Assembly: GCA_030066595.1 (NCBI GenBank)
Contig: JASJBI010000054.1
Coordinates: forward strand, 1 to 33,047
Direction: 5' to 3'
Length of the DNA: 33,047 nt
DNA from: Alphaproteobacteria bacterium
GTDB lineage: Bacteria > Pseudomonadota > Alphaproteobacteria > JAJFFI01
Shown here: one piece after another, positions 1 to 7,677 of the stretch
How positions within the stretch are numbered: the stretch's first letter is position 1
Layout: every line of letters begins with the position of its first letter
Program-made: the position numbers and the translations under genes
Notes under the pieces: model-generated
Seen by the model: only the letters and a program-made list of their open reading frames with translations
Databases searched by the model: none
What the model was told of the DNA's origin: nothing

Positions 1-262
1 ACGTGCTGACCTGGTGTTGTCCTGAACCAGGGTGGACTGCCGCGTTCAAACGCTTCGTATGGGGTCGCCAAACTGCGGACTTTTGGTTTGCCGGGCAATC
101 AGGCAAGTCCGAGGCTACGACCCGTACGGCCGACCAAGGCAATGCCCAGCGTCGGCTCCGGTCACCCACCCTATGGGTGAGGACTTAATGATGTCTTTGT
201 GCTCCCGCACTATGATCCGTGGAGACGGTGTGCCACACCGGTTGGTAGGGATTGATGCATCG
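1..262. other. Non-coding or unassigned left edge, upstream of the GT4 gene
   Basis: No convincing gene lies here. The reading frame of the downstream glycosyltransferase stays open leftwards to about position 32, but that extension (77 residues) has no glycosyltransferase-like sequence. An imperfect hairpin is visible at 10-31 (CCTGGT / ACCAGG, 10-nt loop). A GGTGAGGA run precedes ATGs at 188 and 191, so a start there cannot be excluded. The promoter of the GT4 gene is probably in or left of this stretch. Confidence 0.4.
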
Positions 263-1393
263 ATGCGAATCCTGTTCATCGAAGAGCACTTCTTTCCGCA
301 TATGGGCGGGGTGTGCATCCACATCCTGAACCTGGCGAAACGGCTCGTCGCGCAAGAAATCTCCTGTTCCGTCTTGACCATACGGCAAGAGAGTTCGCTC
401 AAAGAGCAGGATATGCACTTGGGCGTCAGCATCTATCGGGCGTCGTCGCTGCTGGGCGCAATCCGATTCCTGGCGCGCAGGCGGGCTGATTTCGACCTGG
501 TCCACGCCCACACATCGCGCCGACCCAAAACTGCCGTGTGTATGCTGGCCGCGAAACTCTTCGGCTATCCGGTCATCTTTACACCGCATGCCTATTATCC
601 TGCACGTAACCCGTTGAATTATTTGACGAAATTTGCCTACGATACGACCCTCGGCCGGTGCTCGATCATGGCCGCCGACCGGGTCGTCAATCTTACCGAA
701 GTCGATCGGCAAGACGGCTTGAAGCGAGGCCAGTCGCCGTCTCGTTCGGTGATCATTCCGAATTGCATCAACGTCTCCGAAGTCACGTCCTATCAGCCGA
801 AGTCCTCGTTCAAGACGACGCATGGGCTGGGCGACTATGTCCTCTATGTCGGCCGCGTCTCCCGAATCAAGAACGTGGAATGGCTGGTACGCGGCATAGC
901 GTCAACGGATCCGAACCTGCAACTGGTCGTCATCGGTCCAGATGACGGTGACGAGGGCCGGCTCAAGAGGCTCGCCGAGGAGCTCGGCGTGAGCGACCGG
1001 ATTCTGTGGGCAGGCCGGGTGCCCTTCGACGAGCTGATGGGCGCATACCGAGACTGCACGGTGTTTGCGCTGCCCTCCCTGCACGAAGGCCTGCCGACCG
1101 TGGTTCTGGAAGCCATGGCCCTCGGCAAGCCCGTCATCGCAAGCGCCAAAGGCGGTACGCGAACCCTGATCAGAGAAGGTGAAACCGGCTTCTTCTGCGG
1201 GGACCAGCCCGACAGCATGGGGGCCCTTTTGCGGCGTCTGGCTGACTCCAACCGGGACAACCGTATGGGCGAGAACGCCCGCCGGCTGGTGCGGGAAAAC
1301 TACGACTGGGAGGCGAATGCCAAGAGGATCGCTGCGCTCTACGCGTCGCTTTGCCGGGCCGCCACGGATCCAGCCCAGCCGGCGTCCACATGA
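263..1393 (+). CDS. GT4-family (GT-B fold) glycosyltransferase
   Basis: This 376-residue cytoplasmic or membrane-associated glycosyltransferase probably transfers a sugar from a nucleotide donor to a lipid-linked exopolysaccharide repeat unit. The N-terminus (MRILFIEEHFFPHMGG) is the usual first beta strand and glycine loop of GT4 enzymes, which is why ATG 263 was chosen over the open upstream extension. The acceptor domain carries HAHTSRRP, and the linker to the donor domain reads VLYVGRVSRIKN. The C-terminal donor site shows the E-x7-E pattern (HEGLPTVVLEAM) followed by GKPVIAS and the GETGFF loop typical of the family. It converges on the ManC gene, 76 bp away. The family is clear; donor sugar, linkage and start are not. 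Confidence 0.85.
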   Translation: MRILFIEEHFFPHMGGVCIHILNLAKRLVAQEISCSVLTIRQESSLKEQDMHLGVSIYRASSLLGAIRFLARRRADFDLVHAHTSRRPKTAVCMLAAKLFGYPVIFTPHAYYPARNPLNYLTKFAYDTTLGRCSIMAADRVVNLTEVDRQDGLKRGQSPSRSVIIPNCINVSEVTSYQPKSSFKTTHGLGDYVLYVGRVSRIKNVEWLVRGIASTDPNLQLVVIGPDDGDEGRLKRLAEELGVSDRILWAGRVPFDELMGAYRDCTVFALPSLHEGLPTVVLEAMALGKPVIASAKGGTRTLIREGETGFFCGDQPDSMGALLRRLADSNRDNRMGENARRLVRENYDWEANAKRIAALYASLCRAATDPAQPAST

Positions 1394-1469
1394 GCGACAG
1401 CCAAGATCCCTGATAGAGCGCCCGGCTAGGGACCGGGAAGCCGCTTCAGTTTGGATCGCGGGCCAGTTG

Positions 1470-2921
1470 TCAGGACTCGGCTGCAGGCCCCCTGTCGCTG
1501 CGCCCGTAGGTGTCCTCCAGACGTACGATGTCGTCCTCACCGAGATAGTCGCCGCACTGGACCTCGATGACCTCAACAGGGTCATCCCCCGGGTTCTCAA
1601 GGCGATGGACGGCCCCCAAGGGGATAAAGACGGATTCGTTTGCCTGCAGGTCCTGCACCGTATCGTCGACGGTTACGCGTGCTGTACCAGCAACCACCGT
1701 CCAATGCTCGGCGCGGTGGTGATGATACTGCAAGGAAAGCTTCTGGCCGGGAGCCACCGTGATGCGCTTGACCTGAAATCCGGGCCCCTGCTCGAGGCTC
1801 GCGAAACTACCCCAGGGGCGATAGACGCGGGCATGCCCTGTCGCCTCGCCGCGCCCCCGCTGCTCGAGCTCCTGGACCAGAGCGCGAACGTCTTGAGCCG
1901 CGGACTTGGCGGCCACAAGGACGGCGTCCTCCGTCGCCACCACGATCACGTTCTCGAGCCCGACCGTTGCCGTCAGCATACCATCGCTACGCACATAGCA
2001 GCCCTTGCTTCCGATCGTTACGACGTCGCCACGAACCGCATTTCCTTGATCGTCCCGCTCCGAGGCCTCCCAGACGGCGGTCCAGGATCCGACATCGCTC
2101 CAGCCTGGATCAACGGGCACGACGGCCACGCGAGCGGCCCTTTCCAAGAGGGCGTAGTCGACCGAAATCTTCTCCACTGCGCCGAACGCGTCCGCGGCGG
2201 GGCGAATCACCTCGTCAACCTGGCTGCCGGCGTCTAACGCCTCCCTGCAGAGGCGCAGTATCTCCGGCTGAGCGGCCTGCATGCCCTCCAGGAAGGCCGA
2301 CAGGGGAAACACGAACATTCCGCTGTTCCACAGGTAGTCGCCGGACCCCACCATGCGTTCGGCCGTGGCGGAATCCGGCTTCTCGGTGAACTCTGCCACC
2401 TGAAACGCCGAGGCCAGGGGCGCGCCGCGCCGGATGTAGCCGTAGCCGGTTTCCGGTCCGTCCGGTGTTATGCCGAATGTGACAAGTACATTCTCCACGT
2501 CGGCCAGGGTACAGGCGGTCTGGATGGCGTCGCCCAAGCGCGCCGCATCACGAACGAGATGATCCGATGGCATCACGACCAGACTGTTTCCCAGCGCCTG
2601 CTCCTTCGCGACCAGAGCCGCGATGGTAATGGCCGGGGCCGTGTTCCGGCCTTCCGGCTCCACGATGATGCGGCTCGGCGCCACACCGATCTCGCGAAGC
2701 TGCTGCGTCGCGGTGTGCAGGTATTCCGTGCCGGTCACGATGAGCGGCGGGGCAAAGCGCGCCTTGTCGGCTACCCGGCGCACCGTCTCCTGAAACAACG
2801 TCATGTCTCCCGCGAGCGCCTGGAACTGCTTGGGTCGATCCGCCCGGGACACCGGCCAGAGCCGAGTGCCGACGCCGCCTGCCAGGATCACTGGAACGGG
2901 AAGTTCGTCTCGCACCGACAT
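1470..2921 (-). CDS. manC: Bifunctional mannose-1-phosphate guanylyltransferase / mannose-6-phosphate isomerase
   Basis: This 483-residue enzyme makes GDP-mannose for polysaccharide synthesis. The N-terminal nucleotidyltransferase domain starts with the pyrophosphorylase signature LAGGVGTRLWPVSR near residues 13-26, followed by PKQF, and carries FTEKPD and the SVDYALLE motif. The C-terminal cupin-type isomerase domain begins near residue 368 with RPWGS and holds the metal-binding run QYHHHRAEHW (about 398-407), then FIPLGAVHRLEN. Length matches the AlgA/XanB/ManC type II enzymes. The ATG has a GAGGCGACTG Shine-Dalgarno context. The gene lies downstream of galE on the same strand with a 145-bp gap, so the two may be co-transcribed. 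The family is certain; whether the isomerase half is active is inferred from its intact motif. Confidence 0.95.
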   Translation of the reverse strand: MSVRDELPVPVILAGGVGTRLWPVSRADRPKQFQALAGDMTLFQETVRRVADKARFAPPLIVTGTEYLHTATQQLREIGVAPSRIIVEPEGRNTAPAITIAALVAKEQALGNSLVVMPSDHLVRDAARLGDAIQTACTLADVENVLVTFGITPDGPETGYGYIRRGAPLASAFQVAEFTEKPDSATAERMVGSGDYLWNSGMFVFPLSAFLEGMQAAQPEILRLCREALDAGSQVDEVIRPAADAFGAVEKISVDYALLERAARVAVVPVDPGWSDVGSWTAVWEASERDDQGNAVRGDVVTIGSKGCYVRSDGMLTATVGLENVIVVATEDAVLVAAKSAAQDVRALVQELEQRGRGEATGHARVYRPWGSFASLEQGPGFQVKRITVAPGQKLSLQYHHHRAEHWTVVAGTARVTVDDTVQDLQANESVFIPLGAVHRLENPGDDPVEVIEVQCGDYLGEDDIVRLEDTYGRSDRGPAAES

Positions 2922-3066
2922 CAGTCGCCTCGCAACAGGCCGCCGCGGGACCCGATCGCGAAGCGTTGGCCGACCGTTGGACTATGCGGCGAGGGGCGCG
3001 ATCGCTGTGTCCCGGCTCCGAGGTCGGGGCGACCAGCCGCGATTGCCGGACGCGCAAGGGGCGCGA

Positions 3067-4065
3067 TCATTCGGCGGCACCAGTCGAGAGACCGCGCAAC
3101 TGCCAGCGCCAGGCGGTCTCGAGAATCGTGGTGAGATTCTGGGACAAGGGGAACGTCGCTTCGAGGACCTCGCGCGCCAGCCTGCCGTCGGCAACCAGAG
3201 CCGGCGTATCGCCAGGACGCCGGGGTGCAAGCACCGTCTTGATCGAACGCCCGGTCACCATTTCCGCCTCCGCAACCACCTCGCGCACCGAATACCCCCG
3301 ACCCGTTCCGAGATTGAGGGCGATGGGCTGCCCCCCGTCCAGCAGATAAACCAGAGCGCGCACATGTGCGTCCGCCAGGTCGGAGACATGAACGTAGTCT
3401 CGCACCGCGGTGCCATCAGCGGTGGGATAGTCGTGCCCATAGATCTCAAGGGCGGGACGGGCACCGGCCGCGGTCTGCAGAAGAAGCGGGATCAAATGAG
3501 TCTCCGGATCGTGGCACTCGCCAATCTCGCCATCCAGATCGGCACCGGCCGCGTTGAAGTAGCGCAGCATAGCGAAGCTCAGACCATAGGCGTGCGCATA
3601 GTCCTGCAGCAAACATTCGACCATGAACTTGCTGTGGCCGTAGGGATTGACCGGCACCTTTGGGTGTGATTCGTCAATCGGCACTCTCTCGGGGACGCCA
3701 TACGTGGCACAGGTGCTTGAAAACAAAAATGGTATCAGATTCGTGGCGCGGAGCGCTTCAAGCACGGTCATGGCGCCCGTGAAATTGTTACGGTAGTACT
3801 TGGCCGGATCCACCACGGATTCGCCGACACAGATAAAGGCGGCGAAGTGCATAACGGCCACCGGCTGGTGTTTGCGGATCACTTGGATCAGCCGAACGGG
3901 ATCGCAGACGTCGCCGACTTCCAAGGGTCCCCATTTGACGGCCCAATGATGTCCACTGACGAGATTGTCGTAGGCAACCGGAAGGTAACCTGCGCGGGCC
4001 AGTGCCTTGCAGGCGTGGCTGCCGATGTAACCTGCCCCGCCCGTGACGAGTACGCTTGGCCTCAT
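3067..4065 (-). CDS. galE: UDP-glucose 4-epimerase
   Basis: This 332-residue extended short-chain dehydrogenase interconverts UDP-glucose and UDP-galactose in the cytoplasm, supplying galactose units for the exopolysaccharide. The NAD-binding TGGAGYIGS loop is at residues 8-16. The catalytic serine/threonine region SSTCATYG is at about 116-123, and the YxxxK pair is Y142/K146 in NPYGHSK. Further GalE hallmarks are YFNAAGAD, RDYVHVSDLADAH and LNLGTGRGYSVREV. ATG 4065 has an AGGG run upstream. It is divergent from the GT26 gene and precedes manC. UDP-GlcNAc or UDP-glucuronate epimerase activity cannot be excluded by sequence alone, but the overall match is to GalE. Confidence 0.95.
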   Translation of the reverse strand: MRPSVLVTGGAGYIGSHACKALARAGYLPVAYDNLVSGHHWAVKWGPLEVGDVCDPVRLIQVIRKHQPVAVMHFAAFICVGESVVDPAKYYRNNFTGAMTVLEALRATNLIPFLFSSTCATYGVPERVPIDESHPKVPVNPYGHSKFMVECLLQDYAHAYGLSFAMLRYFNAAGADLDGEIGECHDPETHLIPLLLQTAAGARPALEIYGHDYPTADGTAVRDYVHVSDLADAHVRALVYLLDGGQPIALNLGTGRGYSVREVVAEAEMVTGRSIKTVLAPRRPGDTPALVADGRLAREVLEATFPLSQNLTTILETAWRWQLRGLSTGAAE

Positions 4066-4594
4066 CGAACCCTGACCAGAACGGCCCGTACAATCGTCAG
4101 AGCCCGAAGTTCATTTCTACCGGCCATAGCCACGGTTGTCTCTCCCTTCGTTTGACCGGCCGCTCGACGCGCCATGGCCCAGAACCGTGCTGGCTGGCCT
4201 CGGTGACGCGCGACCCAACTGCCTCAGGTCCCACCAGCAAATGGCGACACCCGAAGGAACCGGCGCCTTGCCTCGGCTAGCAACGATTTCCCTTGGCCTT
4301 TGTCGTCGCTCCCCGGCTCACACGCGACCCGCCCAGAACAGGACCCGCCGTATTATTCCGGTATTGCACTCGCCCAGCACAGTAAGCGGGGGCTGTTAAG
4401 ACATGGTTTCTAGCGGCCATGGCTGCCAGTCGTCTACAACTACTTACCGTGCTACAAGCGTGCCGGTGCCGGGTGCCCGGGAGCGACCGGATCCCGTCTC
4501 TTCGGAACCCGGCGGTCCCAGCCGCTTCCTGGAGTTAACCATTCGTATAGTCAGGTTATGATTGGATTCGCCAATGACCGCGCAAGGGATCGTT
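4066..4594. other. Divergent intergenic region between galE and the GT26 gene
   Basis: About 530 bp without a convincing coding sequence; the frames that stay open have no recognisable protein features. It should hold the promoters for galE-manC (leftward) and GT26-wzy (rightward). The only clear regulatory-looking patch is near its right end (4535-4551). Confidence 0.5.
4535..4551 (+). promoter_or_regulatory. Possible promoter / CtrA-like half-site upstream of GT26
   Basis: TTAACCAT at 4535-4542 equals the alphaproteobacterial CtrA half-site core, and TATAGT at 4546-4551 resembles a -10 hexamer. No good -35 lies 17 nt upstream and no second TTAA half follows at the standard spacing, so this is only a candidate. 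Confidence 0.3.
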
Positions 4595-5401
4595 ATGCCG
4601 TCGAGGTTCTTGCAGATCGGCGGAATCCAAATCGCCGTCGCTGACCGGAGGCAGCTGGCTCGCATGATGGTGAACCATTGGCGCCGCAACGTTGCGGCCG
4701 GCCGATCGGACCCGCCCAAGCTGTTGTTCTCCGCCAATGGCCAGAGCATCGCCATGTACGGAACGGACCCGGACTTCCGCGCAGCGATTGGGGAGGCCGA
4801 TCTCATTCACGCCGATGGCATGTCATTGGTCTTGATGAGCCGGTTGTTGTTCAAGCGGCCCTTGCCCGAGCGGGTGGCCACCACCGACTTCTTTCACGAC
4901 GTTGCCCAGGAGGCCGAATCATCGGGAATGTCCTTCTACCTGCTCGGAGCCCAGGAAGACATCAATCGGGCCGCCTTTGAGGCGGTGGGATATCGCTATC
5001 CAAGCTTGAAACTCGCCGGCCGGAGACACGGGTACTTCCGCCCGGAGGAAGAAGCGGGAGTCATCGAAGAAATCAGATCGGCACAGCCGGACGTGGTGTG
5101 GGTAGCACTGGGGCGCCCACGACAGGAGTATTTCTGCGTGCGAAACCGCGCTCATCTGACAGGCGTCTCATGGGTCAAGACATGTGGTGGCCTCTTCGAT
5201 TTCCTTGCCGGCAAAGCCACAAGGGCCCCCATGTGGATGCAGACTGCGGGTCTAGAATGGCTCTATCGCACCGCCCTCGAACCGCGCCGTCTCGCCTGGC
5301 GGTACCTGACGACAAATCCCTATGCTCTGTGGCGTATGCTGTTGCACTCGCGCGAACTGGGCATCACGAATGAACAAGCCGGCCAGTCTGGGCGAACTTG
5401 A
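4595..5401 (+). CDS. WecG/TagA/CpsF family (GT26) glycosyltransferase
   Basis: This membrane-associated sugar transferase probably adds an N-acetylmannosamine-type or related residue to an undecaprenyl-linked intermediate during exopolysaccharide assembly. Family hallmarks in order are SANGQSIA, IHADGMSLV (the conserved aspartate region), FYLLGAQED, VWVALGRPRQE and GLFDFLAGKATRAP, ending in GLEWLYR and EPRRLAWRY. The length (269 residues) is close to the family's usual 240-270. Three in-frame starts exist: TTG 4562, ATG 4574 and ATG 4595. ATG 4595 was chosen because AAGGGA ends 5 nt before it. The gene is followed after 42 bp by the Wzy-like gene, so the pair probably forms an operon. The donor sugar cannot be told from sequence. 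Confidence 0.88.
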   Translation: MPSRFLQIGGIQIAVADRRQLARMMVNHWRRNVAAGRSDPPKLLFSANGQSIAMYGTDPDFRAAIGEADLIHADGMSLVLMSRLLFKRPLPERVATTDFFHDVAQEAESSGMSFYLLGAQEDINRAAFEAVGYRYPSLKLAGRRHGYFRPEEEAGVIEEIRSAQPDVVWVALGRPRQEYFCVRNRAHLTGVSWVKTCGGLFDFLAGKATRAPMWMQTAGLEWLYRTALEPRRLAWRYLTTNPYALWRMLLHSRELGITNEQAGQSGRT

Positions 5402-5443
5402 TTTCGATACGGACACACAGCAACGCGAAGGGCCGACCCGAGT

Positions 5444-6814
5444 ATGACTGACGAGAAACTGGTCTTCTGGCCCCTGCTCGGCCTTGTCCTCCTGTCCCCT
5501 CTGCCCTTTGCCAGCGTGCTTGCATGGTCCTGGGCCGTCATGGCGGCGACGACCGGGGCTCTGCTGGTCCTCTGGATCGCTCTGGTGGTGATCGGCCGGT
5601 GCGACGTTGCGGTCTCGATCCGGCGGATCTGGCTGCCTGCGCTGCTGTTCTCGGCCGCGGCCTTGTGGATCGTCGTGCAGCTGGCGCCGTTCACGCCGAG
5701 CGGCTGGCATCACCCGATCTGGCAGGAGGCTGCGGCCGCGTTGGATACTCCGGTAAGCAGCCGCGTTTCGGTTAATCCTTACGAGACGGGTTCCGCACTG
5801 ACGCGTCTGTTGACCTATGGCGCAGTCTTCTGGCTGACCCTGCAATATTGCCGCAAGCGGGAGACAGCACTCTACGTCTTCTACGCGATCACCGTGGCGG
5901 TGCTGGTCTATTCCGTGTACGGCCTCATGATCGAGTTCAGCGGGCTGGAGATGGTGCTTTGGGTCGACAAGCAGGCCTATCGGGAAAGCCTGACCAGCAC
6001 CTTCATCAACCGCAACTCATTCGCCACATATGCTGGTCTTGGGCTCATCTGCGCCACTGCCTTGATCAACCGCCGCCTGTCCAGGCTGCGGATGCCAGAT
6101 CTCTCTCGTCGGGAGCAGCTCCGGCTCTATCTGAGCAAGTTTGCCGAGCGGGAATGGGTGATGTTCCTGGTCTGGCTCGTGATCGCCACTGCGCTCGTGC
6201 TGACCGACTCCCGGGCTGGCGTGTTGAGCGGTATGCTTGGCGTTTTGTTTCTGGTCGTGCTGTTGTACTTCGCGCGGAAGCGTTCCACGCTGGGCCAGAA
6301 AATCCTGACCGGGGCGGTCGCCGCCGCCATGGCCGGCATCCTTGCGATTAGTGGAGAAGAACTCGGCGAGCGGCTTGGGAGGCTGGGAGAGGGCTCGGCG
6401 CTCACGCGCCAAGCACTCTATTCGTCAGCGTTGGAAGCAATCGGGGACTCACCGGTCCTCGGCATGGGGTACGGCACCTATCCGGATGTCTATCGGCTGT
6501 ATCGCGGCGAGGACTCGGTGTTTCGCGTGCGCGCGGACAAAGCCCACAGCACCTACCTGGAGAACGCCCTGGAGATGGGCATACCCGCGGCCGTGACCCT
6601 GTTTGCCGTGATCGGCATATTGACCGTCGTCTGCCTGCGCGGGCTGCGACGGCGGCAGCGGGACACATACTTCCCGGCGACCGGTGCTGCGGCGACAGTC
6701 CTGATCGGTCTGCATTCCATTCCGGATTTCAGCATGCAGATCCCCGCCGTCGCCCTGACCTATTGCGTCTTGCTCGCCGCTGCCTGCGCGCAGTCCTGGC
6801 GCACTGGCGCCTAG
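5444..6814 (+). CDS. Wzy polymerase / O-antigen ligase-like membrane protein
   Basis: This 456-residue polytopic inner-membrane protein has roughly ten to eleven hydrophobic segments. It probably polymerises or ligates lipid-linked polysaccharide repeat units on the periplasmic face. Typical O-antigen-ligase-family features are the STFINRNSFATYAGLG stretch in the middle, the TDSRAGVLSG motif and the late periplasmic segment with KAHSTYLENALEMG, whose histidine region is conserved in the Wzy_C domain. It follows the GT26 gene and converges on the unknown membrane protein to the right. Polymerase (Wzy) and ligase (WaaL) cannot be separated by sequence; the nearby Wzc-like and Wza-like genes favour polymerase. 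Confidence 0.85.
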   Translation: MTDEKLVFWPLLGLVLLSPLPFASVLAWSWAVMAATTGALLVLWIALVVIGRCDVAVSIRRIWLPALLFSAAALWIVVQLAPFTPSGWHHPIWQEAAAALDTPVSSRVSVNPYETGSALTRLLTYGAVFWLTLQYCRKRETALYVFYAITVAVLVYSVYGLMIEFSGLEMVLWVDKQAYRESLTSTFINRNSFATYAGLGLICATALINRRLSRLRMPDLSRREQLRLYLSKFAEREWVMFLVWLVIATALVLTDSRAGVLSGMLGVLFLVVLLYFARKRSTLGQKILTGAVAAAMAGILAISGEELGERLGRLGEGSALTRQALYSSALEAIGDSPVLGMGYGTYPDVYRLYRGEDSVFRVRADKAHSTYLENALEMGIPAAVTLFAVIGILTVVCLRGLRRRQRDTYFPATGAAATVLIGLHSIPDFSMQIPAVALTYCVLLAAACAQSWRTGA

Positions 6815-6921
6815 AGCACTTTCCAGCCGTCCGGACTCGATTCCGTTGCGGTTGGGAGCGGCGGACCGCTAGATCCTTTCCGGGATTGATTGCATCCCCG
6901 GCCCGCTCTTGCCGGCACGCC

Positions 6922-7665
6922 TCAGCGGGAAGACGTCTCCTCCTCCAACTTGCGCCGGGCCCATATGAGACGGCGCTCGAAACTCAGGAAATACGAGGGA
7001 TTGCCGGCCAGCGCAACGCGGACGATGTTGACCTGCTTTTGCTCCAGAGGCGCGACCAATCGCACCAGCCGGTCACGGGAGATACTCCAGGCAAAGCGCA
7101 CTTGACCGTAGATGACGGACTGCTGTTCATCGGTGAGATAGTCCCACACATCGATGAACAGTTTCAGCCTGGCAAAAACCAGTTGTGGCTCGTAAGGCCC
7201 GGTGTAGATCGACATGACAAGCAATCTGACCAGGTGGTCGGCGGTCGCCTGTTCAGACAACGCCCGGGCATAGGCGAGCTGTGTCCAGGCATGCGGATTG
7301 ACCGGCGCGACGGAGAGCCCGGTCTCCAACGACGCGACGGCGCCGGTGCGCCAAGCTTCGGCCGTTGCCGAGCGACTGCCATCGAACCGGGAGTGGCGCA
7401 CCGCCTGAAGCAGCTGGACTAATCCGAGATCTGAGAATGCCCGGCCATTCTCGGTCCACTGCAATGCGGCGCGCCGGGAGTTAAACAGGGCCTCAAGCTC
7501 GCCCTGTGAGAGCTCCGGCACCGGATCTTTGCGCAGTTGGCGCATCTGCCGATCGTCGGGCAACGCCAAGAGGGCGGCTACGCTGCGTGGGATCGAGAGG
7601 TAGAGGAGTGCCCCTGCCAGAACCAGCGCGAAGAGCAGCGACGCGATCCGTTCCGGCGTGGCCAA
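6922..7665 (-). CDS. Unknown membrane-anchored protein of the exopolysaccharide operon
   Basis: I do not recognise the family of this 247-residue protein. One N-terminal hydrophobic segment (about residues 7-24) would anchor it in the inner membrane. The rest is mostly alpha-helical and rich in arginine, leucine and alanine. The middle (around AVASLETGLSVAPVNPHAWTQ, shown here in part) looks like a TPR-type helical repeat of the kind found near polysaccharide synthases. It starts 12 bp after the Wzc-like gene on the same strand, which argues for co-translation and a part in export or polymerisation, possibly as a partner of the Wzy-like protein encoded convergently next door. The function is inferred only from position. 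Confidence 0.7.
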   Translation of the reverse strand: MATPERIASLLFALVLAGALLYLSIPRSVAALLALPDDRQMRQLRKDPVPELSQGELEALFNSRRAALQWTENGRAFSDLGLVQLLQAVRHSRFDGSRSATAEAWRTGAVASLETGLSVAPVNPHAWTQLAYARALSEQATADHLVRLLVMSIYTGPYEPQLVFARLKLFIDVWDYLTDEQQSVIYGQVRFAWSISRDRLVRLVAPLEQKQVNIVRVALAGNPSYFLSFERRLIWARRKLEEETSSR

Positions 7666-7677
7666 GTGAAGCGTCCC

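Noticed and set aside
3..188. Short plus-strand open frame at the left edge
   Set aside because: No family features, and it overlaps the upstream part of the GT4 frame; probably chance.
1421..1437. CCCGG / CCGGG hairpin after the GT4 gene
   Set aside because: Only a 5-bp stem and no T tract; not a supportable terminator.
6857..6870. AGCGG-CGGA-CCGCT hairpin between the Wzy-like gene and the unknown membrane protein
   Set aside because: The stem is 5 bp and no T run follows on either strand.
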